Positions 38,137 to 50,853 of a DNA stretch of 64,000 bases are shown here, piece by piece. The DNA is from Scatophagus argus (Eukaryota; Chordata; Actinopteri; Scatophagidae), in assembly GCF_020382885.2 (NCBI RefSeq), contig NC_058506.1, positions 12,812,318 through 12,876,317 on the forward strand, given 5' to 3'. Made by a program: the position numbers and the translations under genes. Position 1 is the first letter of the stretch. The number at the start of each line of letters is the position of its first letter. Under the pieces are notes generated by a model. That model searched no databases, was not told the DNA's origin, and was given only the letters and a program-made list of their open reading frames with translations.

Positions 38137-40679
38137 TTAGTGTTGTTTGGTTTTGATCTTTCTTCTACTTCTGCAGCAAAGGAACCTGAAAATGGCTAAA
38201 GTAGAAATCAGCAGTACAGTCACCGCAGTCAGTAATACCAGAAGTACATCTAAACAGTAGTACGAGTACCAGGGCATCTTATATGACTCTGTACGCAGAT
38301 GCGGAGCACCTTTGTGACGCATTACATATTCCACCCAGAAGATACCCTGATCCATGGGTGCCATTGGCTGATCTCTGTGCAAACGTGACAGTCTTTGCAT
38401 GTTCTCTCTGTAGCTGTCTTGATGGAGTACATCTTTGATACCTTGCTCAAAACTGTGGCTATTAACATCACCCAGCTGAATGATCTTCCCAGCTCCTCTC
38501 TCCTGCAGACGGAGAAGGTTGTCATACTGGTCAAAGAACACGGGTATTCCGAGCACAGGGACCCCGTGGTAAATGGCCTCTTGGACTCCATTGGTTCCAC
38601 CATGAGCTACAAAGACTTTGGTCTGTGGGTGGCCCAGGAGGTCCTTCTGTGGCATCCAGTCCACTATCAGGGTGTTGTTGCCCAAAGTAGATGGACGTTC
38701 CCCTTTGTGCCTCCATATCACCTGAGTAGAATATGAAAAGAATCATGAAGACTTTGTTGTATACCTGTACACCACCAGATATATAATATCTAAATAAATT
38801 ATGAAACGTTGCTACCAACAACTACCACACAGCTGTAAATTATGTAATACTAACACTGATGAACATATAAGATAGATGCATTGCTATTTGAATAGCTCTG
38901 AGAATCTCTATGTCAAACAAGTAATTGGCAACTGGTGGTTTATGTCACTGCAAAAGTGAATCAGTGAGCAGGTGTTACCTTCTGAGGCAACTCAGCAAAG
39001 ACGCTGGCAATTTCATCTGCAATCTCTATCGGTAGAGCATTAACCAAAGTTCCCAAGGTCATGATGATCACTCCGTGGTCCCCAGAACTCTGTACAAACT
39101 CCTCCAGGTCTGCTGGCAGAGGTTGTGCTGGTTTGCACTGGAACCCTCCTATGTAGATGACATTTGGCATTGTGGGTCGCGGGAAATCAAACACAAAATC
39201 TGACCTGAACAGCCAAATGTCGGCTTCCTGAAGAAGAGAGATGATGTCACATCCACCCTCAATATATTTGTCACAGAGGACATCATAGCTTGGTCCAACT
39301 ATGAATTGCTGCTGGAACACTATGATGCTGTAGAAAAACATATTCTTGATCCTCTGGATGAAATCCATTTTGTCCGTCAAGCCCGATCCTGGCACTGGGA
39401 TGTAAGAGAGTGGTGAGGGAGCTATCACAAAGTGGCCTTCTCCACTGGTGATCCAGCGAACATTGAGCACCAAGGGCAGTTTCAGATACTTGGCAAGTAT
39501 TACCCCTGGTGCAATGCCTGGGTCAGTGAGAACAAGATCATATTTGGAATCCATTAAGCTTTTTATCATCTTTTCATCCTCCAATATTTGAACAAGGGCA
39601 TCAGACCACATTGCATGGACCTCAAAAATCATTGAAAGGAAATTCTTGATGAGTTTGATGAAAGTAAGTGCTGAAGCCCCCTCTCTCTGTGTCTGGAAAA
39701 ATCATTGAAAAATTGGGGTGAAAAAGTGATTATCTTGATATGTGAATGACTAAATGACCCACATGAGGTCTGAACATAATTCAGAATTACTTACTTTTAT
39801 TTGATCCTGCAAGAATACATCAAAAAAGGTTGCTATACTCTGATCCATTTCAAGGTTAATAGATGTGTAGAGAGGAGACTTTTCTGGGATGTACCAGCTG
39901 TTGGTGGCCCTGATCACAGTGATGTTGTGTCCCTTGGCATGAAGTTCTTCCAGGAGGATCTTCATATTGATCCAGTGGCTGCCATCGACTGGGAAAACCA
40001 GAATGTTTCCTCCATCGCAAGGTGGTGTGATGGAAATCAGAGATACACTGAGGAATGCAAATATTTCACACACACGATACAGTGGAGTAGTTCCTAAAAT
40101 ATATCAGAAAGATGATAAAATGAGAGCCCTTATTTTCGACATATAACTAGGAAGAAATTAGTTCAACACTTTATGGTTTGTATCAGAATCAGAATCAGAA
40201 TTGACTTTAATGCCATTGTAAGTGAAGAGGTTTCACATTACTAGGAATTTGTCTTGGTGATTGGTGCATACATAGAACGTAACGAGTAACATATAATAGT
40301 AGAATAAAATAGAATAAGGTAAAACAAAATAAAATAAGTAAAATAAATATGATTCTGGAGGTAGTTCAAAAGTGAGGTAGTGCTGGGTGGAAGTATAGTG
40401 CAAGTAAGTGAGGTAAACAGTGCAAATGAACAGCAGGTGGATAATGACATGAGCAGAAATCAGTGCCTGTACTGAAGTAACTAAAGTGCATGTTAGTCAG
40501 TTGGTGTTCAACAGTATCAGGTGAAAACAATGTGAAGAAAGAGTTCTGGCTGTTTAAAAAAAAACACATATCTGCATCTTTTTGATACTTTAACCAGTAG
40601 GAAACGTTGTACACTGCTAAGAAAATACAACATGATACCGGCAACAGCATGATCGTGTTCCTGAAATTTACTTACCCAT
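38137..40679 (-). CDS. UDP-glucuronosyltransferase, UGT5-like, copy 1
   Basis: ER membrane enzyme that transfers glucuronic acid from UDP-glucuronate to small lipophilic acceptors. Coding exons in transcript order: 40679-40676 (only ATG plus G), 40093-39795, 39692-38979 and 38721-38137. All junctions are GT/AG and the sum is 533 residues plus TAA, the usual UGT length. The first splice completes MGTTPLYR and leads into a signal peptide ending near residue 24-30. GSHW carries the likely catalytic base His41 and LTDP the partner Asp158. The UDP-sugar-binding half has DWMPQKDLLGHP and the UGT signature FVAHGGTNGVQEAIYHG (about 377-392), with DQ at 403-404. A membrane anchor at about 495-517 is followed by a basic tail ending KTKQH, a KxKxx ER-retrieval signal. 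N-glycosylation sequons lie at N58 and N354. GNILVFPVDGSHW and FPRPTMPN fit fish UGT5. Unique here: Val400 just before FFDQ (Leu in the others) and Glu186 (Asp in the others). Confidence 0.93.
40187..40520. mobile_element. 334-bp insertion in intron 1 of UGT copy 1
   Basis: Bounded by TATCAG direct repeats (40181-40186 and 40515-40520) and absent from copy 4, which has one TATCAG at the same place. It begins with AATCAG units and TTGACTTTAATGCCATTG, then an AAAATA-rich stretch. It resembles a dispersed fish repeat that starts with repeated AATCAG; I cannot name its family. No coding capacity. Confidence 0.6.
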
Positions 40680-42081
40680 TCTCAGGAGTGGCAACAGTAA
40701 TCCAACTTGCCCACAGACTGTCAGCTCAACTAAACGATTCCTTACATATTTGAGTTCAAACTCCACTCTCAGAGGTGATTGCTCCTTTCACATGTAAATA
40801 ACTCACATCTGACACGTGTGTCTTATGACGCTTTGTCGCTGTCATTCATGTTATACAAAGAATAAACAAACTGATTATCTCTTCCTTGTCATTTCATCAT
40901 AGAGTTTTACTCTCTCATTTTATAATGTTGTTAAACTATTAAGAGTATCCTGTGCAGCGCAGTTTTGTGAATGTTTCTCTCTGCCAAGCAAGAACAATAC
41001 CTCGATTAGAAGGACCTGTGTCCTCTTTCACAAGATCAGTAGCATTGGTTATGCAATATTAATCTGCATGATTTAGTCCACTAAGTTTCATGCATATTGT
41101 GTTAAAATAATACAAATGTATACTTGTAGAAATGGTTCCCTGAGTACAATATGTATAAGTCTTCATGCTTTTGTCACATAGTGCAGTTATTTTCTTCACG
41201 GGCTGACCTGGTGGTTTGTTACATATGTCACACAAAGTTGAATGTGGGCTGCAGGTCACAGGACTGAACTCAGATGACCGGAGGCATTTACTCTCATGTC
41301 AGTAGTGAAGGTGGTATTCTGATCCTTTAAATAAGTAAAAGTACCAATATGCCACACATGTACATACATACAAGTAAGAGTCATTACACTGAAGATATTA
41401 CTTAATGTATAAGTAAACATGTGTAAGTGTCAGGAAATGTTCTTAAAGTATCAAAATAATCCCCCCGTCTCTGTTCTGGTGTTGTGTATTAATACCATTG
41501 AAACTGATGCATTAATGTGTAAACTGCATTTTACTGTTATAGCTGGGCAAGGTGAAGTTAATTTTTTAACAATATTATATAAGGTTATAACTAATGATTG
41601 TTTTTGTTATGGATAAAATTGAGAATTGTTCTTTCATCCAGCTATTGATTCAGTTTACGGTAACTTCAGATAAAGCAGGAAATTCTCATATTTTGAAGCT
41701 GGAACCTTGAAATTTCTGAAATTGTTGAATGGAATATAAACATTATTCAGAATTACTTAGCAAAATAGCTACAAATGACACACATATACAACAAATTAGT
41801 TACGTGATCATTTTGCTAATAGTTTTGTACATAAGTAGGTTTTAATACTGTTGGGTGGTAAATCTTCTGCAATGCATCATATTTTAAAGGCTCTATATAT
41901 TACAAAGGACATTTATGTCATGAAATAAATAATCACTTCAATGTGACTGAAAGAGGATGATCAATAAGTCACTGATTATTATGGAAAATGTTTCTTATAA
42001 AGCAAGGTATTTAGCCAGAGACTGCACAGTAATAATCACCGCATACACGCAGCTGAGCCAATCATGTTGTTTCACCTCCTT
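40680..42081. other. spacer between UGT copies 1 and 2 (model for all spacers)
   Basis: No gene was recognised. The spacer holds the upstream region of copy 1, then A/T-rich sequence up to the poly(A) signal of copy 2. The matching spacers are 44932-46333, 49162-50563, 53063-54464, 57320-58721 and 61572-62973. All are 1,402 bases long and almost identical. Their short repeated open frames (65-95 codons) reflect recent duplication, not coding. Confidence 0.7.
40742..40819 (-). promoter_or_regulatory. candidate upstream region of UGT copy 1 (E-box, forkhead site, ATG-TAA)
   Basis: Upstream of the ATG at 40679 on the minus strand lie an ATG directly followed by TAA (40747-40742), a forkhead-type TTATTTACA (40801-40793) and a palindromic E-box ACACGTGT (40819-40812). 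A TATAAAAT at 40924-40917 could be the TATA box. The same words occur in the upstream regions of the other five complete copies, though copy 4 has TATAAAGT. The start of transcription cannot be fixed from sequence alone. Confidence 0.35.
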
Positions 42082-42371
42082 TTTATTGCAGCAAATAACT
42101 AATCAAAACCAAACTAATCAGCAAAGTGAACATTTCAACATGTTACATAAAATGACACAAATCCTCGTTGGGAAAATGTATTTGTTGCTTACTTTGAGTT
42201 TTAGTGTGACCCAAATCCTATCAGCTAACATGGAGGGAAATTGAGTTGTGACCTGTAATGGATCCCACCAACAGGAGGCGATCAACATGCCTTGGCTTCA
42301 CTTTTGGGAAGGTCTTGTGTCATCCAGCTTTATACACAGTCAATTACATTTCTCAACAAATTTGACCTTAA

Positions 42372-44931
42372 TTAGTGTTGTTTGGTTTTGATCTTTCTTC
42401 TACGTCTGCAGCAAAGGAACCTGAAAATGGATAAAGTAGAAAGCAGCAGTACAGTCACCACAGTCAGTATTACCAGAAGTACATCTAAACAGTAGTACGA
42501 GTACCAGGGCATCTTATATGACTCTGTACGCAGATGCGGAGCACCTTTGTGACGCATTACATATTCCACCCAGAAGATACCCTGATCCATGGGTGCCATT
42601 GGCTGATCTCTGTGCAAACGTGACAGTCTTTGCATGTTCTCTCTGTAGCTGTCTTGATGGAGTACATCTTTGATACCTTGCTCAAAACTGTGGCTATTAA
42701 CATCACCCAGCTGAATGATCTTCCCAGCTCCTCTCTCCTGCAGACGGAGAAGGTTGTCATACTGGTCAAAGAACAAGGGTATTCCGAGCACAGGGACCCC
42801 GTGGTAAATGGCCTCTTGGACTCCATTGGTTCCACCATGAGCTACAAAGACTTTGGTCTGTGGGTGGCCCAGGAGGTCCTTCTGTGGCATCCAGTCCACT
42901 ATCAGGGTGTTGTTGCCCAAAGTAGATGGACGTTCCCCTTTGTGCCTCCATATCACCTGAGTAGAATATGAAAAGAATCATGAAGACTTTGTTGTATACC
43001 TGTACACCACCAGATATATAATATCTAAATAAATTATGAAACGTTGCTACCAACAACTACCACACAGCTGTAAATTATGTAAAACTAACACTGATGAACA
43101 TATAAGATAGATGCATTGCTATTTGAATAGCTCTGAGAATCTCTATGTCAAACAAGTAATTGGCAACTGGTGATTTATGTCACTGCAAAAGTGAATCAGT
43201 GAGCAGGTGTTACCTTCTGAGGCAACTTAGCAAAGACGCTGGCAATTTCATCTGCAATCTCTATCGGTAGAGCATTAACCAAAGTTCCCAAGGTCATGAT
43301 GATCACTCCGTGGTCCCCAGAACTCTGTACAAACTCCTCCAGGTCTGCTGGCAGAGGTTGTGCTGGTTTGCACTGGAACCCTCCTATGTAGATGACATTT
43401 GGCATTGTGGGCCGTGGGAAATCAAACACAAAATCTGACCTGAACAGCCAAATGTCGGCTTCCTGAAGAAGAGAGATGATGTCACATCCACCCTCAATAT
43501 ATTTGTCACAGAGGACATCATAGCTTGGTCCAACTATGAATTGCTGCTGGAACACTATGATGCTGTAGAAAAACATATTCTTGATCCTCTGGATGAAATC
43601 CATTTTGTCCGTCAAGCCTGATCCTGGCACTGGGATGTAAGAGAGTGGTGAGGGAGCTATCACAAAGTGGCCGTCTCCACTGGTGATCCAGCGAACATTG
43701 AGCACCAAGGGCAGTTTCAGATACTTGGCTAGTATAATCCCTGGTGCCATGGCTGGGTCAGTGAGAACAAGATCATATTTGGAATCCATTAAGCTTTTTA
43801 TCATCTTTTCATCCTCCAATATTTGAACAAGGGCATCAGACCACACTGCATGGGCCTCAAAAATCATTGAAAGGAAATTCTTGATGAGTTTGATGAAAGT
43901 AAGTGCTGAAGCCCCCTCTCTCTGTGCCTGGAAAAATCATTAAAAGATTCAGGTGAAAAAGTGATTATCTTGATATGTGAATGACTAAATGACCCACGTG
44001 AGGTCTGAACATAATTCAGAATTACTTACTTTTATTTGATCCTGCAAGAATACATCAAAAAAGTTCTCCATACTCTGATCCATTTCAAGGTTAATAGATG
44101 TGTAGAGAGGAGACTTTTCTGGGATGTACCAGCTGTTGGAGGCCCTGATCACAGTGATGTTGTGTCCCTTGGCATGAAGTTCTTCCAGGAGGATCTTCAT
44201 ATTGATCCAGTGGCTGCCATCGACTGGGAAAACCAGAATGTTTCCTCCATCGCAAGGTGGTGTGATGGAAATCAGAGATACACTGAGGAATGCAAATATT
44301 CCACACACACGATACAGTGGAGTAGTTCCTAAAATATATCAGAGAGATGATAAAATGAGAGCCCTTGTTTTCAACATATCATTAAGAGGAAATTAGTTCA
44401 ACACTTTATGGTTTGTATCAGAATCAGAATCAGAATCAGAATCAGAATTGACTTTATTGCCATTGTAAGTGAAGAGGTTTCACATTACTAGGAATTTGTC
44501 TTGGTGATTGGTGCATACATAGAACGTAACAAGTAACATATAATAGTAGAATAAAGTAAAATAAAATAGAATAAGGTAAAACAAAATAAAATAAGTAAAA
44601 TAAATATGATTCTGGAGGTAGTTCAAAAGTGAGGTAGTGCTGGGTGGAAGTATAGTGCAAGTAGGTGAGGTAAACAGTGCAAATGAACAGCAGGTGGATA
44701 ATGACATGAGCAGAAATCAGTGCCTGTACTGAAGTAACTAAAGTGCATGTTAGTCAGTTGGTGTTCAACAGTATCAGGTGAAAACAATGTGAAGAAAGAG
44801 TTCTGGCTGTTTAAAAAAAAAGCATGCATCTTACTGATACTTTAACCAGTAGGAAACGTTGTACACTGCTAAGAAAATACAACATGATACCGGCAACAGC
44901 ATGATCGTGTTCCTGAAATTTACTTACCCAT
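42372..44931 (-). CDS. UDP-glucuronosyltransferase, UGT5-like, copy 2
   Basis: Same four-exon layout as copy 1: 44931-44928, 44328-44030, 43927-43214 and 42956-42372, giving 533 residues with all splice sites intact. It belongs to the second sequence class: Gly11, Ser65, MEN at 88-90, Ala102, Ala126, Val129, AMAPGI at 160-165 and Lys335. Its anchor variant is Ile502, Val505, Leu511, Ser515, with Arg524 in the tail. The encoded protein appears identical to that of copy 6, so the two are very recent duplicates or have been homogenised. His41, Asp158, the signature and the KxKxx tail are all present. Intron 1 carries the insertion in its longer, 356-bp form. Confidence 0.93.
44422..44777. mobile_element. 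356-bp insertion in intron 1 of UGT copy 2
   Basis: The same insertion as in copy 1, 22 bases longer: two more AATCAG units at the left end and 10 extra bases in the A-rich part. TATCAG direct repeats lie at 44416-44421 and 44772-44777. Confidence 0.6.
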
Positions 44932-46623
44932 TCTCAGGAGTGGCAACAGTAATCCAACTTGCCCACAGACTGTCAGCTCAACTAAACGATTCCTTACATA
45001 TTTGAGTTCAAACTCCACTCTCAGAGGTGATTGCTCCTTTCACATGTAAATAACTCACATCTGACACGTGTGTCTTATGACGCTTTGTCGCTGTCATTCA
45101 TGTTATACAAAGAATAAACAAACTGATTATCTCTTCCTTGTCATTTCATCATAGAGTTTTACTCTCTCATTTTATAATGTTGTTAAACTATTAAGAGTAT
45201 CCTGTGCAGCGCAGTTTTGTGAATGTTTCTCTCTGCCAAGCAAGAACAATACCTCGATTAGAAGGACCTGTGTCCTCTTTCACAAGATCAGTAGCATTGG
45301 TTATGCAATATTAATCTGCATGATTTAGTCCACTAAGTTTCATGCATATTGTGTTAAAATAATACAAATGAATACTTGTAGAAATGGTTCCCTGAGTACA
45401 ATATGTATAAGTCTTCATGCTTTTGTCACATAATGCAGTTATTTTCTTCACGGGCTGACCTGGTGGTTTGTTACATATGTCACACCAAGTTGAATGTAGG
45501 CTGCAGGTCACAGGACTGAACTCAGATGACCGGAGGCATTTACTCTCATGTCAGTAGTGAAGGTGGTATTCTGATCCTTTAAATAAGTAAAAGTACCAAT
45601 ATGCCACACATGTACATACATACAAGTAAGAGTCATTACACTGAAGATATTACTTAATGTATAAGTAAACATGTGTAAGTGTCAGGAAATGTTCTTAAAG
45701 TATCAAAATAATCCCCCCATCTCTGTTCTGGTGTTGTGTATTAATACCATTGAAACTGATGCATTAATGTGTAAACTGCATTTTACTGTTATAGCTGGGC
45801 AAGGTGAAGTTAATTTTTTAACAATATTATATAAGGTTATAACTAATGATTGTTTTTGTTATGGATAAAATTGAGAATTGTTCTTTCATCCAGCTATTGA
45901 TTCAGTTTACGGTAACTTCAGATAAAGCAGGAAATTCTCATATTTTGAAGCTGGAACCTTGAAATTTCTGAAATTGTTGAATGGAATATAAACATTATTC
46001 AGAATTACTTAGCAAAATAGCTACAAATGACACACATATACAACAAATTAGTTACGTGATCATTTTGCTAATAGTTTTGTACATAAGTAGGTTTTAATAC
46101 TGTTGGGTGGTAAATCTTCTGCAATGCATCATATTTTAAAGGCTCTATATATTACAAAGGACATTTATGTCATGAAATAAATAATCACTTCAATGTGACT
46201 GAAAGAGGATGATCAATAAGTCACTGATTATTATGGAAAATGTTTCTTATAAAGCAAGGTATTTAGCCAGAGACTGCACAGTAATAATCACGGCATACAC
46301 GCAGCTGAGCCAATCATGTTGTTTCACCTCCTTTTTATTGCAGCAAATAACTAATCAAAACCAAACTGATCAGCAAAGTGAACATTTCAACATGTTACAT
46401 AAAATGACACAAATCCTCTTTGGGAAAATGTATTTGTTGCTTACTTTGAGTTTTAGTGTGACCCAAATCCTATCAGCTAACATGGAGGGAAATTGAGTTG
46501 TGACCTGTACTGGATCCAACCAACAGGAGGCGATCAACATGCCTTGGCTTCACTTTTGGGAAGGTCTTGTGTCATCCAGCTTTATACACAGTCAATTACA
46601 TTTCTCAACAAATTTGACCTTAA

Positions 46624-49161
46624 TTAGTGTTGTTTGGTTTTGATCTTTCTTCTACTTCTGCAGCAAAGGAACCTGAAAATGGCTAAAGTAGAAAGCAGCA
46701 GTACAGTCACCACAGTCAGTATTACCAGAAGTACATCTAAACAGTAGTACGAGTACCAGGGCATCTTATATGACTCTGTACGCAGATGAGGAGCACCTTT
46801 GTGGCGCATTACATATTCCACCCAGAAGATACCCTGATCCATGGGTGCCATTGGCTGATCTCTGTGCAAACGTGACAGTCTTTGCATGTTCTCTCTGTAG
46901 CTGTCTTGATGGAGTACATCTTTGATACCTTGCTCAAAACTGTGGCTATTAACATCACCCAGCTCAATGATCTTCCCAGCTCCTCTCTCCTGCAGACGGA
47001 GAAGGTTGTCATACTGGTCAAAGAACAAGGGTATTCCGAGCACAGGGACCCCGTGGTAAATGGCCTCTTGGACTCCATTGGTTCCACCATGAGCTACAAA
47101 GACTTTGGTCTGTGGGTGGCCCAGGAGGTCCTTCTGTGGCATCCAGTCCACTATCAGGGTGTTGTTGCCCAAAGTAGATGGACGTTCCCCTTTGTGCCTC
47201 CATATCACCTGAGTAGAATATGAAAAGAATCATGAAGACTTTGTTGTATACCTGTACACCACCAGATATATAATATCTAAATAAATTATGAAACGTCGCT
47301 ACCAACAACTACCACACAGCTGTAAATTATGTAAAACTAACACTGATGAACATATAAGATAGATGCATTGCTATTTGAATAGCTCTGAGAATCTCTATGT
47401 CAAACAAGTAATTGGCAACTGGTGATTTATGTCACTGCAAAAGTGAATCAGTGAGCAGGTGTTACCTTCTGAGGCAACTTAGCAAAGACGCTGGCAATTT
47501 CATCTGCAATCTCTATCGGTAGAGCATTAACCAAAGTTCCCAAGGTCATGATGATCACTCCGTGGTCCCCAGAACTCTGTACAAACTCCTCCAGGTCTGC
47601 TGGCAGAGGTTGTGCTGGTTTGCACTGGAACCCTCCTATGTAGATGACATTTGGCATTGTGGGCCGCGGGAAATCAAACACAAAATCTGACCTGAACAGC
47701 CAAATGTCGGCTTCCTGAAGAAGAGAGATGATGTCACATCCACCCTCAATATATTTGTCACAGAGGACATCATAGCTTGGTCCAACTATGAATTGCTGCT
47801 GGAACACTATGATGCTGTAGAAAAACATATTCTTGATCCTCTGGATGAAATCCATTTTGTCCGTCAAGCCCGATCCTGGCACTGGGATGTAAGAGAGTGG
47901 TGAGGGAGCTATCACAAAGTGGCCGTCTCCACTGGTGATCCAGCGAACATTGAGCACCAAGGGCAGTTTCAGATACTTGGCTAGTATAATCCCTGGTGCC
48001 ATGGCTGGGTCAGTGAGAACAAGATCATATTTGGAATCCATTAAGCTTTTTATCATCTTTTCATCCTCCAATATTTGAACAAGGGCATCAGACCACACTG
48101 CATGGGCCTCAAAAATCATTGAAAGGAAATTCTTGATGAGTTTGATGAAAGTAAGTGCTGAAGCCCTCTCTCTCTGTGCCTGGAAAAATCATTAAAAGAT
48201 TCAGGTGAAAAAGTGATTATCTTGATATGTGAATGACTAAATGACCCACGTGAGGTCTGAACATAATTCAGAATTACTTACTTTTATTTGATCCTGCAAG
48301 AATACATCAAAAAAGTTCTCCATACTCTGATCCATTTCAAGGTTAATAGATGTGTAGAGAGGAGACTTTTCTGGGATGTACCAGCTGTTGGTGGCCCTGA
48401 TCACAGTGATGTTGTGTCCCTTGGCATGAAGTTCTTCCAGGAGGATCTTCATATTGATCCAGTGGCTGCCATCGACTGGGAAAACCAGAATGTTTCCTCC
48501 ATCGCAAGGTGGTGTGATGGAAATCAGACATACACTGAGGAATGCAAATATTTCACACACACGATACAGTGGAGTAGTTCCTAAAATATATCAGAAAGAT
48601 GATAAAATGAGAGCCCTTATTTTCGACATATAACTAGGAAGAAATTAGTTCAACACTTTATGGTTTGTATCAGAATCAGAATCAGAATTGACTTTATTGC
48701 CATTGTAAGTGAAGAGGTTTCACATTACTAGGAATTTGTCTTGGTGATTGGTGCATACATAGAACGTAACGAGTAACATATAATAGTAGAATAAAATAGA
48801 ATAAGGTAAAACAAAATAAAATAAGTAAAATAAATATGATTCTGGAGGTAGTTCAAAAGTGAGGTAGTGCAGGGTGGAAGTATAGTGCAAGTAGGTGAGG
48901 TAAACAGTGCAAATGAACAGCAGCTGGATAATGACATGAGCAGAAATCAGTGCCTGTACTGAAGTAACTAAAGTGCATGTTAGTCAGTTGGTGTTCAACA
49001 GTATCAGGTGAAAACAATGTGAAGAAAGAGTTCTGGCTGTTTAAAAAAAAAGCATGCATCTTACTGATACTTTAACCAATAGGAAACGTTGTACACTGCT
49101 AAGAAAATACAACATGATACCGGCAACAGCATGATCGTGTTCCTGAAATTTACTTACCCAT
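46624..49161 (-). CDS. UDP-glucuronosyltransferase, UGT5-like, copy 3
   Basis: Exons 49161-49158, 48580-48282, 48179-47466 and 47208-46624; 533 residues, all splice sites and phases intact. The catalytic half is of the copy 2 class (MEN at 88-90, AMAPGI, Lys335), but residues 11 and 65 (Glu, Thr) are those of copies 1 and 5, so exon 2 is a mixture. Changes found only here: Cys19 in the signal peptide, Arg106 in place of Gly, and Glu421 in place of Gln. The anchor variant is Ile502, Val505, Leu511, Ala515 with Ser524. Active-site residues and the ER-retrieval tail are kept, so it should be functional. Confidence 0.93.
48674..49007. mobile_element. 334-bp insertion in intron 1 of UGT copy 3
   Basis: The short form with two AATCAG units, as in copy 1. 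TATCAG direct repeats lie at 48668-48673 and 49002-49007. Confidence 0.6.
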
Positions 49162-50853
49162 TCTCAGGAGTGGCAACAGTAATCCAACTTGCCCACAGAC
49201 TGTCAGCTCAACTAAACGATTCCTTACATATTTGAGTTCAAACTCCACTCTCAGAGGTGATTGCTCCTTTCACATGTAAATAACTCACATCTGACACGTG
49301 TGTCTTATGACGCTTTGTCGCTGTCATTCATGTTATACAAAGAATAAACAAACTGATTATCTCTTCCTTGTCATTTCATCATAGAGTTTTACTCTCTCAT
49401 TTTATAATGTTGTTAAACTATTAAGAGTATCCTGTGCAGCGCAGTTTTGTGAATGTTTCTCTCTGCCAAGCAAGAACAATACCTCGATTAGAAGGACCTG
49501 TGTCCTCTTTCACAAGATCAGTAGCATTGGTTATGCAATATTAATCTGCATGATTTAGTCCACTAAGTTTCATGCATATGGTGTTAAAATAATACAAATG
49601 AATACCTGTAGAAATGGTTCCCTGAGTACAATATGTATAAGTCTTCATGCTTTTGCCACATAATGCAGTTATTTTCTTCACGGGCTGACCTGGTGGTTTG
49701 TTACATATGTCACACCAAGTTGAATGTAGGCTGCAGGTCACAGGACTGAACTCAGATGACCGGAGGCATTTACTCTCATGTCAGTAGTGAAGGTGGTATT
49801 CTGATCCTTTAAATAAGTAAAAGTACCAATATGCCACACATGTACATACATACAAGTAAGAGTCATTACACTGAAGATATTACTTAATGTATAAGTAAAC
49901 ATGTGTAAGTGTCAGGAAATGTTCTTAAAGTATCAAAATAATCCCCCCATCTCTGTTATGGCATTGTGTATTTATACCATTGAAACTGATGCATTAATGT
50001 GTAAACTGCATTTTACTGTTATAGCTGGGCAAGGTGAAGTTAATTTTTTAACAATATTATATAAGGTTATAACTAATGATTGTTTTTGTTATGGATAAAA
50101 TTGAGAATTGTTCTTTCATCCAGCTATTGATTCAGTTTACGGTAACTTCAGATAAAGCAGGAAATTCTCATATTTTGAAGCTGGAACCTTGAAATTTCTG
50201 AAATTGTTGAATGGAATATAAACATTATTCAGAATTACTTAGCAAAATAGCTACAAATGACACACATATACAACAAATTAGTTACGTGATCATTTTGCTA
50301 ATAGTTTTGTACATAAGTAGGTTTTAATACTGTTGGGTGGTAAATCTTCTGCAATGCATCATATTTTAAAGGCTCTATATATTACAAAGGACATTTATGT
50401 CATGAAATAAATAATCACTTTAGTTTGACTGAAAGAGGATCATCAATAAGTCACTGATTATTATGGAAAATGTTTCTTATAAAGCAAGGTATTAAGCCAG
50501 AGACTGCACAGTAATAATCACGGCATACACGCAGCTGAGCCAATCATGTTGTTTCACCTCCTTTTTATTGCAGCAAATAGCTAATCAAAACCAAACTGAT
50601 CAGCAAAGTGAACATTTCAACATGTTACATAAAATGACACAAATCCTCGTTGGGAAAATGTATTTGTTGCTTACTTTGAGTTTTAGTGTGGCCCAAATCC
50701 TATCTGCTAACATGGAGGGAAATTGAGTTGTGACCTGTACTGGATCCAACCAACAGGAGGCGATCAACATGCCTTGGCTTCACTTTTGGGAAGGTCTTGT
50801 GTCATCCAGCTTTATACACAGTCAATTACATTTCTCAACAAATTTGACCTTAA

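Noticed and set aside
38395-38736. 113-codon open frame on the + strand, repeated in every array unit
   Set aside because: It lies antisense to the conserved last UGT exon and exists only because that exon is conserved; its protein has no known features.
39750-40073. UGT start at a GTG codon in exon 2
   Set aside because: The frame stays open upstream to an AG acceptor, and the ATGG-GTAAGT exon supplies a proper ATG with matching phase and a full signal peptide.
41957-42244. 95-codon and 65-66-codon open frames repeated in the UGT spacers
   Set aside because: They recur because the whole unit was recently duplicated. They overlap the gene's 3' UTR or A/T-rich spacer and some units have lost them.
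44416-44450. AATCAG repeats considered as a short-repeat array such as CRISPR
   Set aside because: The units are six bases, directly adjoining with no spacers, and belong to the left end of the intron-1 insertion in a vertebrate genome.
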